From: an uncultured Planktomarina sp.
GTDB taxonomy: Bacteria > Pseudomonadota > Alphaproteobacteria > Rhodobacterales > Rhodobacteraceae
Direction: 5' to 3'
NCBI GenBank assembly: GCA_905182535.1
Contig: CAJJBZ010000012.1
Location: 109,366-173,365 of the forward strand
DNA: 64,000 nt
Shown here: piece by piece, positions 19,218 to 27,900 of the stretch
Layout: each line of letters starts with the position of its first letter
Numbering within the stretch: position 1 is the first letter of the stretch
Position numbers and translations under genes: made by a program
Notes under the pieces: generated by a model
Told to the model about the DNA's origin: nothing
The model's input: only the letters and a program-made list of their open reading frames with translations
Databases searched by the model: none

Positions 19218-20240
19218 ATGAAAAAAACCGTATTTCTTGGTGCGTTAACTGTTGCTGGCCTTGCGGCTGGTTTGGTATCTGCTGGCACCCTTGATGATGT
19301 TAAAGCGCGTGGCACGCTAAATTGTGGTGTGAGCACCGGTGTTCCAGGCTTCGCAGAGCCAGATGCAAATGGTAGATGGCAGGGCTTTGATATCGCTGTA
19401 TGTCGCGCAGTTGCCGCAGCAGTTCTTGGCGATAATAATGCAATACAATTTGTTCCAACCACTGGTAAAACACGTTTCACTTCTTTGGCATCTGGCGAAA
19501 TTGATATGTTGGCGCGCAACACAACATGGACGCTTAGCCGTGACGTTGACCTAAAGTTTGATTTTGTTGGTGTAAACTACTACGATGGTCAGGGTTTTAT
19601 GGTCAAAGCATCGACTGGGATAACTTCAGCAAGTAGTCCAGAAATTGATGGTGTTACAGTATGTATTCAGACTGGGACAACAAGTGAGCTCAACCTTTCG
19701 GATCACTTCCGGAGCATTGGCATGAGCTATGAACCATTGCCGGTGGAATCTGGTTCTGAGGCTGTGGCTAATTATATGGCAGGTTCATGTGACATGTTCA
19801 CTACTGACCGCTCTGCACTTGCGGCGCGTCGTGCAACCCAGGAAGTTCCAACAGATCACGTTGTGCTTCCAGAAATCATTTCAAAAGAACCATTGGGCCC
19901 GTTAGTCCGTCATGGTGATAACGAATGGGGTGACGTTGTGCGTTGGACTTTGAACGCTTTGATCACTGCGGAAGAGTTTGGTGTGACAGCTGCAAATGCA
20001 GAAGAGTTGTCAGAAGGAACTAACAATGCAGAGATAAACCGCCTTTTAGGTTCAGAAGGTACTATGGGTGAGATGCTAGGTTTGGATGCTGATTGGGCTA
20101 AGAGAGCTATCATGTCAGAAGGAAACTATGGCGAGATCTTTGAAGCTAATATTGGTGCGGGCACTATTATTGGCTTGCCTCGTGGTGTTAACGCCATGTG
20201 GACAGACGGTGGTCTGATCTACTCTCCACCTTTCCGTTAA
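19218..20240 (+). CDS. aapJ: General L-amino acid ABC transporter, periplasmic binding protein
   Basis: AapJ (BztA in Rhodobacter) binds L-amino acids in the periplasm for the AapQMP permease. The 340-residue product has a signal peptide of about 22 residues (MKKTVFLGALTVAGLAAGLV, cleavage after SAG or nearby) and the family start TLDDVKARGTLNCGVSTGVPGFAEPD. The C-terminus GLPRGVNAMWTDGGLIYSPPFR is typical. It heads the aapJQMP operon and is separated from aapQ by a strong hairpin, which fits higher expression of the binding protein. Confidence 0.95.
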   Translation: MKKTVFLGALTVAGLAAGLVSAGTLDDVKARGTLNCGVSTGVPGFAEPDANGRWQGFDIAVCRAVAAAVLGDNNAIQFVPTTGKTRFTSLASGEIDMLARNTTWTLSRDVDLKFDFVGVNYYDGQGFMVKASTGITSASSPEIDGVTVCIQTGTTSELNLSDHFRSIGMSYEPLPVESGSEAVANYMAGSCDMFTTDRSALAARRATQEVPTDHVVLPEIISKEPLGPLVRHGDNEWGDVVRWTLNALITAEEFGVTAANAEELSEGTNNAEINRLLGSEGTMGEMLGLDADWAKRAIMSEGNYGEIFEANIGAGTIIGLPRGVNAMWTDGGLIYSPPFR

Positions 20241-20254
20241 TATTTACATTTAAT

Positions 20255-20295
20255 ACCAGAGGGCGCATATTTAGTGCCCTCTGGTTATAGTTTTA
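20255..20295 (+). promoter_or_regulatory. Hairpin between aapJ and aapQ
   Basis: ACCAGAGGGC (20255-20264) pairs perfectly with GCCCTCTGGT (20276-20285) around an 11-base loop, then TATAGTTTTA. The hairpin probably protects the aapJ message and lowers read-through into the membrane subunits, as seen for many binding-protein operons. Confidence 0.65.
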
Positions 20296-20353
20296 CTAAA
20301 ACAGTTTTAATAAAGCCAATACTAGTTTTGGCAGCAATAGGTTTCTTTATTTT

Positions 20354-21568
20354 ATGTCTACATCTATCTCAACGGAGCGAGAAACATTTCGGCTGTCGAT
20401 GCTGCTGAATGACAAAAGGTATAGATCCTACACATTTCAATTTTTTGCGTTGTTGGTGTTGATTTGTATTATCGCTTATCTAGGAAAAAATTTAGTTGAA
20501 AATTTAGCTAAAGCTGGATTGAATATTTCATACGGTTTTTTAGAGGATCCTGCGGGCTACGATATTAACCAACGACTTATTGAATATAATAGCCAGTCAA
20601 GCCACCTCCGCGCAGCCTTTGTTGGAGTACTAAACACTTTGTTGGTTGCATTCCTAGGCTGCATAATGGCAACAGTTTTAGGAGTGACGGCGGGTATTTT
20701 GAGGTTATCAAACAACTGGATTGTTGCAAAATTAATGACAATCTACGTTGAAATCTTCCGTAACGTGCCCATACTAATATGGATTTTGATTATAAGTTCC
20801 ATTTTTATGGGGGTGCTACCGCAGCCAAGGGCTTTCCGGGGAGAAAATCCAGAGGCTACTATGCTGTGGGACATGTTTGCCTTTACAGGCCGAGGGGTCT
20901 ACACGCCGGGGCCCATTTTCTTTGAGGGCTCCTTGGTTGTTATTGGGACTTTCTTATTGTCGATAGTCTCTATATTTGCCTTCCGGCGCTATGCGCGGCG
21001 TAAGCTTTATTCTGAGGGAAAGGTGATTAAGACATCGTGGATAAGTCTTTTATTATTTTTTATTCCAACCATTATAGTTTTTTATGCTTTAGGTAGCCCA
21101 ATTGGGCTTGAATATCCTGAATTGAAGGGGTTCAATTTTAAAGGAGGCATTTACGCCCGAGGGTCTTTAATTTCACTTTGGTTTGCGCTGTCAATTTACA
21201 CCGGTGCATTTATAGCTGAGGTTGTAAGGGCTGGTATCCAGTCTGTAGATAAAGGTCAAACGGAGGCAGCCGCTGCGTTGGGGCTACGAAGCAATTTTAT
21301 AATGAATTTAGTAGTCCTTCCTCAGGCTTTGCGCGTTATTATCCCTCCAATGATATCATTTTATCTTAATATTACTAAAAATAGTTCTCTGGCGCTTGCC
21401 GTGGGTTATATGGATATAACGTCAACATTGGGCGGCATTACTTTAAACCAAACGGGACGTGCGATTGAGGCGGTATTACTGCTCATGCTCTTTTACCTGG
21501 CAATTAGTCTTTCTATCTCGGCTGTAATGAATGTGTACAACCGTAGCGTAATGTTGAAGGAGCGTTAA
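20354..21568 (+). CDS. aapQ: General L-amino acid ABC transporter, permease AapQ
   Basis: AapQ (BztB) is an inner-membrane subunit. The 404-residue product has an N-terminal hydrophobic segment, then a long loop, then the binding-protein-dependent permease domain with the ATPase-coupling motif EAAAALGLRSN. The sequence GFLEDPAGYDINQRLIEYN is the family mark after the first segment. There is a normal start (ATG 20354). aapM follows after two bases. Confidence 0.93.
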   Translation: MSTSISTERETFRLSMLLNDKRYRSYTFQFFALLVLICIIAYLGKNLVENLAKAGLNISYGFLEDPAGYDINQRLIEYNSQSSHLRAAFVGVLNTLLVAFLGCIMATVLGVTAGILRLSNNWIVAKLMTIYVEIFRNVPILIWILIISSIFMGVLPQPRAFRGENPEATMLWDMFAFTGRGVYTPGPIFFEGSLVVIGTFLLSIVSIFAFRRYARRKLYSEGKVIKTSWISLLLFFIPTIIVFYALGSPIGLEYPELKGFNFKGGIYARGSLISLWFALSIYTGAFIAEVVRAGIQSVDKGQTEAAAALGLRSNFIMNLVVLPQALRVIIPPMISFYLNITKNSSLALAVGYMDITSTLGGITLNQTGRAIEAVLLLMLFYLAISLSISAVMNVYNRSVMLKER

Positions 21569-21570
21569 AG

Positions 21571-22857
21571 ATGGCTGAAAATAATGCTTCGTTTGTTCGC
21601 CATGAATTGATTAAAGAGCAGGTGCCACCGGTATCTCAAAGAGGTGTAGTGAAGTGGGTAAGTGAAAATCTGATCTCATCACCATTTAATGTCATTATGA
21701 CACTGCTTTCACTTTGGATAATCTATTCAATTATAGTAAATTCCGCGCCTTGGTTTATAAATGGCATATGGGATGCTAAGTCAGTTCGCGAATGTTACGA
21801 TATTTTAGACGGTGTAAGTGGCGCATGCTTTGCTGTGCTTAAGGAACGGTTTCCCCAACTTATTTATGGGTTTAAGTACCCTCCGACTGAGTATTGGCGG
21901 CCAAATACTGCAGTTGTCTTGCTGTTAGCCGCCCTGGCTCCAGTTTTGTTTCGCAAGCTTCCCCAACAGCTTTTAGGCTTTAGTGCGATTTATCCATTTC
22001 TGGCGTATTGGTTAATTTGGGGTGGTACCCCACTTGTGCCGGTAATAGCGTTTTTAGGGTTAGCATTTGGTATTTATTGTTTCCGTCGTTTTTCGGCAAG
22101 ATCGTTTGCATTTGGAGTAGTTATTGCTGTGATCGCAGCTAGTCTTTTCTGGGTATTGGGTGGATATTTGTCTGAGGCAAATGGAACCTTTCTAGCGCTG
22201 GAGGCGGTTCCATCTCGCGACATGGGCGGCCTCATGCTGAATCTTTTACTGGGTACTATCGCTTGCTCCATTTCTATACCTCTTGGCGTTATTCTCGCCT
22301 TGGGGCGTCAGTCTAATATGCCAATCATTAAATGGATTTGCGTTATATTTATCGAATTCATTCGTGGCGTGCCCTTGATCACGTTACTATTTGTTGCCAA
22401 CGTTATTCTCGCCTTTTTCTTTCCGCCGGACACAAGTATCGACCTGATCCTTCGTGTGATCATAATGATGACGTTTTTCAACTCTGCCTATATTGCTGAG
22501 GTTGTGCGTGGAGGTCTTGCTGCATTGCCGACAGGCCAATACGAGGCGGCCAATAGTTTAGGTCTGGATTATGCTCAATCAATGCGTTTGATTATACTTC
22601 CGCAAGCATTAAAGATCTCTATACCTGGTATCGTTAATGTGTCGGTTGGTATGCTTAAAGATACGACGTTGGTGTCAATTATCTCTATGTTTGATCTGGT
22701 GGGTATGATCCGAGGCCCAATCTTAGCAACGAGTGAATGGAACGGTGTGTATTGGGAATTGTTTGGCTGCGCGGCGGCAATCTTTTTCGTAATTTGCTTC
22801 AGCGTATCTAAATATTCTCAGTGGTTGGAGCGCCAACTTGAAACTAGTAATCGTTAA
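21571..22857 (+). CDS. aapM: General L-amino acid ABC transporter, permease AapM
   Basis: AapM (BztC) is the second inner-membrane subunit. The 428-residue product has seven to eight hydrophobic segments, including several additional ones before the permease domain. The coupling motif YEAANSLGLDYAQSMRL is clear, as is the preceding EVVRGGLAALPTGQ. It is tightly packed between aapQ and aapP. Confidence 0.93.
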   Translation: MAENNASFVRHELIKEQVPPVSQRGVVKWVSENLISSPFNVIMTLLSLWIIYSIIVNSAPWFINGIWDAKSVRECYDILDGVSGACFAVLKERFPQLIYGFKYPPTEYWRPNTAVVLLLAALAPVLFRKLPQQLLGFSAIYPFLAYWLIWGGTPLVPVIAFLGLAFGIYCFRRFSARSFAFGVVIAVIAASLFWVLGGYLSEANGTFLALEAVPSRDMGGLMLNLLLGTIACSISIPLGVILALGRQSNMPIIKWICVIFIEFIRGVPLITLLFVANVILAFFFPPDTSIDLILRVIIMMTFFNSAYIAEVVRGGLAALPTGQYEAANSLGLDYAQSMRLIILPQALKISIPGIVNVSVGMLKDTTLVSIISMFDLVGMIRGPILATSEWNGVYWELFGCAAAIFFVICFSVSKYSQWLERQLETSNR

Positions 22858-22872
22858 GAAGAGGCTGGCCCA

Positions 22873-23640
22873 ATGAACAGACAGGCAAAACTCGAAGTTT
22901 CTGATGAAGTGGCCATTGGAATCCAAGGTATGAATAAGTGGTTTGGATCATTTCATGTTTTGCGTGATATTGATCTAACGGTCAATAGGGGCGAAAGGAT
23001 CGTGGTTTGTGGACCTTCTGGCTCAGGCAAGTCTACATTAATTCGGTGCGTGAATGCACTGGAAGAACATCAAAGCGGCCAAATTATTGTTGATGGAACA
23101 GAACTTACATCTGATATTAAAAATATTGACAAAATTAGATCAGAGGTTGGAATGCTCTTTCAGCATTTTAATCTTTTTCCTCATTTAACAATTTTAGAAA
23201 ACTGTACTCTGGCTCAGATATGGGTAAGAAAAATTCCACAGGCTCAGGCTGAAGAAACCGCAATGCATTTTCTTACAAAAGTGAAGATCCCCGAGCAAGC
23301 AGATAAATATCCAGGGCAGCTATCTGGTGGGCAGCAGCAACGCGTCGCTATTGCCCGTTCGTTGTGTATGCGGCCACGGATCATGCTATTTGATGAGCCT
23401 ACTTCTGCGCTTGACCCTGAGATGATCAAAGAGGTTTTGGATACAATGATAGAGCTTGCAGAAGATGGAATGACAATGATGGTTGTGACCCATGAGATGG
23501 GTTTCGCGCGGCAAGTTGCAAACAGAGTGATTTTCATGGATGAAGGCCAAATTGTGGAACAGAACGAACCAGAAGAGTTCTTCAATAATCCACAATCTGA
23601 TCGGACTAAATTATTCTTGAGCCAGATCTTGGGTCACTAA
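22873..23640 (+). CDS. aapP: General L-amino acid ABC transporter, ATP-binding protein AapP
   Basis: AapP (BztD) powers the transporter. The 255-residue product has Walker [10 protein letters not shown], the Q-loop FQHFNLFPH, the signature [15 protein letters not shown], Walker [15 protein letters not shown] and the switch histidine in VTHEMGFAR. It ends the aap operon and is followed by a bidirectional terminator. Confidence 0.94.
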   Translation: MNRQAKLEVSDEVAIGIQGMNKWFGSFHVLRDIDLTVNRGERIVVCGPSGSGKSTLIRCVNALEEHQSGQIIVDGTELTSDIKNIDKIRSEVGMLFQHFNLFPHLTILENCTLAQIWVRKIPQAQAEETAMHFLTKVKIPEQADKYPGQLSGGQQQRVAIARSLCMRPRIMLFDEPTSALDPEMIKEVLDTMIELAEDGMTMMVVTHEMGFARQVANRVIFMDEGQIVEQNEPEEFFNNPQSDRTKLFLSQILGH

Positions 23641-23660
23641 TTTGATATTTATTTAAAATT

Positions 23661-23680
23661 GGGCCTTCGGGCCCTTTTTT
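23661..23680. terminator. Terminator after aapP, shared with sixA-like gene
   Basis: GGGCC (23661-23665) and GGCCC (23670-23674) close a TTCG loop, followed by six T. It lies between the convergent ends of aapP and the histidine phosphatase gene and can act in the plus direction; the A-rich left flank makes action on the other strand possible. Confidence 0.8.
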
Positions 23681-24146
23681 ATGTCATTAAGTCATCTGGT
23701 GTTATGAAATTAATGACGCGTACCAAGCCTCTTTTAGCGTTATAGTCTAATACCAGTGTGGCCCCTGGTGGGTAGTCCAAAAAGCGTGGGTGCGCAGGTT
23801 TGGTGTCGATCACGTCCACAGCAAGTTCTCCAATTCCAGGATTATGTGCCAAGACTAGTAGGCAATTGGTCTCAATGTTTTGAATGGCCAAAAGCAAACT
23901 TTCGGATTCAGCCAAATACAGCTCTGTCAGAACTGCCGTTTTGCAGGTTTGATTGAGCGCCGCAAATGTTTGTTGGGTGCGCTTAGCGTTGGAGATCAAA
24001 GCCAGGCTGGGCTGATGGTCGTGGGCGGTCAACCATGTTCCCAGGCTGTGCGCCTCAACCTGACCTTTGGCGCTGAGAGCTCGGTCATGGTCTTCAACTC
24101 CAAAGCCCCATTCTGCCTGAGCATGGCGCATCAAAATTAGCTTCAT
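23679..24146 (-). CDS. SixA-like histidine phosphatase
   Basis: The protein belongs to the histidine phosphatase (phosphoglycerate mutase-like) superfamily, of the SixA type that removes phosphate from phosphohistidine. The start is ATG 24146, giving MKLILMRHAQAEWG with the RHA/G motif that holds the catalytic histidine; a longer in-frame extension lies inside the preceding gene. Further marks are LISNAKRTQQTFAAL and VLAHNPGIGELAVDV with the second histidine. It is 155 residues long. It overlaps the upstream gene by four bases. Confidence 0.85.
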   Translation of the reverse strand: MKLILMRHAQAEWGFGVEDHDRALSAKGQVEAHSLGTWLTAHDHQPSLALISNAKRTQQTFAALNQTCKTAVLTELYLAESESLLLAIQNIETNCLLVLAHNPGIGELAVDVIDTKPAHPRFLDYPPGATLVLDYNAKRGLVRVINFITPDDLMT

Positions 24147-24747
24147 TTCAAAAGCTGTTGCAGGTAGTGGGCGGAGTACTCCGCTTGATGGGGGTATATT
24201 ACACCCGCAGGGCACATGCGGCGTATCACACATCTACTCATAAGGCAGCGTTGCTCTAGATTTCTGTACATATTTCCCCAACAGGCGATTACATCATAAT
24301 ATGCTCGATTTAGTGCCATTGCCTGGGTAGACCTTTGCGCAGGGCTTTGAATGGCCTGGATGGGGCGCCCCTCTCTGAGTGCGATGCAATTGGCTGCAAA
24401 GGGCCTCAACGAGACACCAGAAGGCCCATTTTGGCCTATGCGGCCGTGTGAACTGGACTGTGGTGGCCCCACCACACTCCAAAGTCCAAGTGAGGAGGAG
24501 GTGGGTTGCTGTTCAAACCAAAAATAGGGCTTTGAGCCGAGATCGTTAGCCAGCTTTGCGATGAGCGAGCGTGACCAGGTGTCATCGTGGGCCGCTGCAT
24601 CATCCCGTGCTTCTGGGCTTTCATAGAGCGCGGGCCAATAGCGAAGCTCATTAGTATCAATCAGGACCATACTGCTCCCCCGACTAAGGTGCCGAATATC
24701 GTAAGGTACTCGGAATGTATGCTCTTCAGGAAACTACCATATATCAT
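24143..24747 (-). pseudogene. Ferredoxin-like protein, frameshifted and lacking Fe-S cysteines
   Basis: The conserved ferredoxin-like protein of roseobacters seems to be present in a damaged form. A start at 24747 (MIYGSFLKSIHSEYLTIFGTL) overlaps the stop of the fatty acid hydroxylase gene as ATGA. After a break near 24670-24680 the text continues as VLIDTNELRYWPALYESPEA and WSRSLIAKLANDLGSKPYF. The C-terminus YDVIACWGNMYRNLEQRCLMSRCVIRRMCPAG matches the family. In the middle, where two cysteine clusters would bind iron-sulfur, it reads PIQAIQSPAQRSTQAMAL with no cysteine. One missing base restores 202 codons. It may be decaying or a divergent paralogue. Confidence 0.45.
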
Positions 24748-25536
24748 TTGCGAAAGAATGGCATAGCCAGTGACCAAAGCAAACTTGTTGGGCGCAGATC
24801 TTGCCAATGTAAGCCAATTTTCATTGCTTTATGCCCGTCCTGTGGAGACTGAGTGTAAGTACCAAATAGGCGGTCCCACCACGATAGGGCAAATCCCGAA
24901 ATTAGTATCATGTTCATGTCGATGTACCGAATGATGAATGCGATGCATGTCTGGGGTGACTAGTATTGATCGCACCATGCGATCTAACCACTGCGGTAAA
25001 GCGATATTGGCATGGTTAAACATGGCTGATGCATTAAGTAAGATTTCGAAAAATACCACAGTCCATGCCGCTGGACCCAAGACATAGACAAGTCCAATTT
25101 TAAAAACCATTGAGAGGGCTATTTCTGCTGGATGAAATCGAATCGCGGTGGTCACGTCAAATTCAATATCCGAATGATGTACCCGGTGGATGCGCCAAAG
25201 AACTGGGATTTTATGGCTAAGAACATGTTGCAACCATATGGCCAGATCTAGCAGCGTAACCACAATGATTAGTTCAAACCATCCTGGTAGGGAGACTATG
25301 TTTAAAAGCCCCCAACCGCGTGTTGAGGCATCCGCTGCAGCTAAAATAGCCAGAAAGGGCAAAAATATGGCTAAAGTACGTAGCGTTATGGTATCGATAA
25401 TTACAAAAAGCCAGTTGGTCATCCAACGCCGCGCTTGATATGAGTGGGTTCGACGTGGTGCGACGCGCTCGATTGCCGCGAGAACGACAAAGAGACTAAT
25501 GAAAATTACTAAGCGAAGCGTTGCTTCATTTTGCAT
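24744..25536 (-). CDS. Fatty acid hydroxylase/sterol desaturase family, frameshifted near 3' end
   Basis: This is an integral membrane di-iron enzyme of the fatty acid hydroxylase superfamily. Histidine clusters are QHVLSH, HRVHHS and HRIHHSVHRHEHDTNFG, and there are several hydrophobic segments in the first 160 residues. After NFG the frame breaks: as given it ends in ICPIVVGPP, but in the next frame it reads ALSWWDRLFGTYTQSPQDGH, the normal family ending, on to a stop at 24744. One extra base near 24890-24900 explains this: 793 bases is 264 codons plus one. The substrate is not evident; carotenoid, sterol and fatty acid enzymes share this pattern. Confidence 0.85.
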
Positions 25537-25550
25537 TTTTTATGCCTTAG

Positions 25551-26417
25551 TTAAGCCTTTTTTGCGGCATGTGGAGATCTAATCAGGGATCCGGCACCGT
25601 GATCTGTGAACAGTTCCAGCAAGCATGCATTGGGTGCGCGTCCATCTAAAATAACCACGGCCCGCACCCCGCCTCGGATTGCGGACAGAGCCGTCTCTGT
25701 CTTTGGGATCATGCCCCTAGCAATCACGCCGGATGCTGTCAATTCAAGGATATTTTCTGGCGTTAACTCTGTCAATACCACGCCCTCAGCGTTCTTAACC
25801 CCAGAAACATCGGTCAAAAGTAAAAGTCGATCAGCACTGAGGGCCGCTGCAATTGCACCGGCTACTGTGTCACCATTGATATTGAATGTTTCGCCATTAT
25901 CGCCTGCTCCCAAGGGTGCGATGACAGGGATCATATCAGCTTCAAAAAGCTTATTTAAGAGAGTTGGGTCAATGTCTCGGGGCGTGCCGACCAAGCCGAG
26001 TTTGGGATCTGTGGGATCACAGGTAATCAAATTGGCATCCTTCCCAGATAACCCAACAGCGCGGCCGCCCTGTGAATTAATTGCCTGTACAATCCGCTTA
26101 TTTACTCGGCCTGACAGCACCATTTCCACCACTTCCATGGTGGCTTCATCTGTCACCCGCTTGCCTGCTACAAACTCAGATTTAATGTTGAGCCGATCTA
26201 GCATTTCGTTGATCATTGGCCCCCCACCATGCACGATTACAGGGTTCACACCGACCTGTTGCATTAAAACGATATCACGTGCGAAGGTTTCCATTGCCTC
26301 ATCATTGCCCATGGCATGACCACCAAATTTAATTACTACAGTCGCGCCGTCGTACCGTTGCAGGTAAGGTAAAGCTTTCGACAATGTGCTGGCGGTCGTC
26401 AACCAATCGCTGTTCAT
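25551..26417 (-). CDS. argB: Acetylglutamate kinase
   Basis: ArgB phosphorylates N-acetyl-L-glutamate in arginine synthesis. The 288-residue product starts at ATG 26417 ([23 protein letters not shown]), with an in-frame ATG 11 codons upstream as alternative. It has [13 protein letters not shown], the substrate motif [11 protein letters not shown], and the nucleotide-binding part [15 protein letters not shown] and [10 protein letters not shown]. It is the last but one gene of the leftward block, 84 bases after engB. Confidence 0.95.
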   Translation of the reverse strand: MNSDWLTTASTLSKALPYLQRYDGATVVIKFGGHAMGNDEAMETFARDIVLMQQVGVNPVIVHGGGPMINEMLDRLNIKSEFVAGKRVTDEATMEVVEMVLSGRVNKRIVQAINSQGGRAVGLSGKDANLITCDPTDPKLGLVGTPRDIDPTLLNKLFEADMIPVIAPLGAGDNGETFNINGDTVAGAIAAALSADRLLLLTDVSGVKNAEGVVLTELTPENILELTASGVIARGMIPKTETALSAIRGGVRAVVILDGRAPNACLLELFTDHGAGSLIRSPHAAKKA

Positions 26418-26501
26418 GTAGATATCTCTCTTTGGCTTGAGTTGCTGCAAGGCTAGTGTTCCAAAGCCGTACTGCCAAGAGCAATTCGAAGGGTTCTGTG
26501 A

Positions 26502-27152
26502 CTATTCCAACCCAGAGATCACGGCGCGCAGCGTCGCTAATCCCTCACCTTTTTCAGAGCTTGTGAGGATGAGTTCTGGGAAGGCTGCAGGATGTTTTGC
26601 TAATTTACTGCGAACCTGATCCAAAATTTGATCACGTTCGTGGTCTTTTATCTTATCTGCCTTGGTGAGTACCACTTGAAAAGTCAGAGCGGATTTATTC
26701 ATCAGGTGCATGATTTCTTCATCGACAGGCTTCATGCCATGGCGGCTATCCACCAAAACAAAAGCACGGCGCAGGTTTGGCCGACCAGATAGGTAGTTTT
26801 TTAATAGGCGTTGCCATTTTTCAACTACGGCTACTGGTGCGTTCGCATAGCCATAGCCGGGTAGGTCGACCAAATAGCGTTCTTCACCCAGTTCAAAGAA
26901 GTTAATTTCTTGGGTTCGACCAGGAGTGTTGGATGCGCGCGCCAAACCTTTTCTATTAGTTAATGCATTGATAAGACTTGATTTTCCAACATTTGAGCGC
27001 CCGGCGAAACAGACCTCAACACGGTCGGCGTCTGGCAGGCCATCCATGGATACTACGCCTTTTAGAAAATCTACAGGGCCTGAGAATAGCTTGCGGCCAA
27101 TTTCAGAAGCTATTTCACTTTCAGGCTCAGCGATAGGGAAGGGTAGGATCAT
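26502..27152 (-). CDS. engB: Ribosome biogenesis GTPase EngB/YsxC
   Basis: EngB (YihA/YsxC) is an essential GTPase for large-subunit assembly. The 216-residue product has G1 GRSNVGKSSLINAL, G3 DLPGYGYA, G4 TKADKI and G5 around TSSEKGEGL. The start overlaps the MOSC gene by four bases. The yidC-MOSC-engB order is typical for Rhodobacteraceae. Confidence 0.95.
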   Translation of the reverse strand: MILPFPIAEPESEIASEIGRKLFSGPVDFLKGVVSMDGLPDADRVEVCFAGRSNVGKSSLINALTNRKGLARASNTPGRTQEINFFELGEERYLVDLPGYGYANAPVAVVEKWQRLLKNYLSGRPNLRRAFVLVDSRHGMKPVDEEIMHLMNKSALTFQVVLTKADKIKDHERDQILDQVRSKLAKHPAAFPELILTSSEKGEGLATLRAVISGLE

Positions 27153-27899
27153 AGGAGCTCCAGCGTATCTTCAATTGAGATTTCTCCGGACTCGATGACG
27201 CGAGCATAAAGGCCAAAATTTTGATGATTCCAACCATCTTTCAGAGCGCCAAGGGTGTCTGCATCACGTTTGCCTGTTCTAGGGTTCGCAGTTGTGGCCA
27301 AGCAGCGTACAATGGGCTCAACCCCCTCTAATACAACGGTACCGATGCTAAACTTCTGACCAAGCCAACTCTGCTCAGCCCAAGGCTCCAGACCATCTAT
27401 CCAAATGTTACCCCGCCAACGCAATGGCGATACTGGCATGCCCATTCTGTCTGAGATCGCGCGCAGGGAGGCATGGCTATTAATGCTGATCGAGGGGTAA
27501 TCCGTATCCGTGGAGCCACGCTTTGGTATGCGGATAATGCGTGCCGATTGGGCGCGATCTTTCGGCATAAGTGGTTTCACCCAAGCTAAAAACCCTGAGA
27601 GTTGGTGGCGGTCGTCCGGTTGGAAATGTAAAGTCTTTCCTATTTGGATGTGAAAGTGTCAGGGTTTGCGCGGCCTCATCCAGCTTAGCTTCGATTGCCA
27701 TTAAGCTGGGTGCCTTTGATCCGCGCGAGAAATTTACGCAAGGTACCCAGGTGCTACCATTAGCAGTTGAGGCTTCATGCGCCACTGCCCAGCACCTATC
27801 CCAGGGCATAGTTTCACCTTTTGAAAGCGAGACATGTTGTAACGCCTCACGGCCATGAGATTTTAGGGGGTGCCGGTAAATACCAGTTACATGAGCCAT
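27149..27899 (-). CDS. MOSC domain protein, frameshifted
   Basis: MOSC domains occur in molybdenum cofactor sulfurases and in YcbX/YiiM-like reductase components; the precise reaction here is unknown. The first part reads MAHVTGIYRHPLKSHGREAL and GETMPWDRCWAVAHEAS; the second FLAWVKPLMPKDRAQSARI, then RWRGNIWIDGLEPWAE and VRCLATTANPRTGKRDADTL, the conserved MOSC core. They lie in different frames. Taking one G out of GGG just before the five T near 27588-27595 (minus-strand reading) joins them; 751 bases is 250 codons plus one. It is adjacent to yidC and overlaps engB. Confidence 0.85.
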
Positions 27900-27900
27900 A

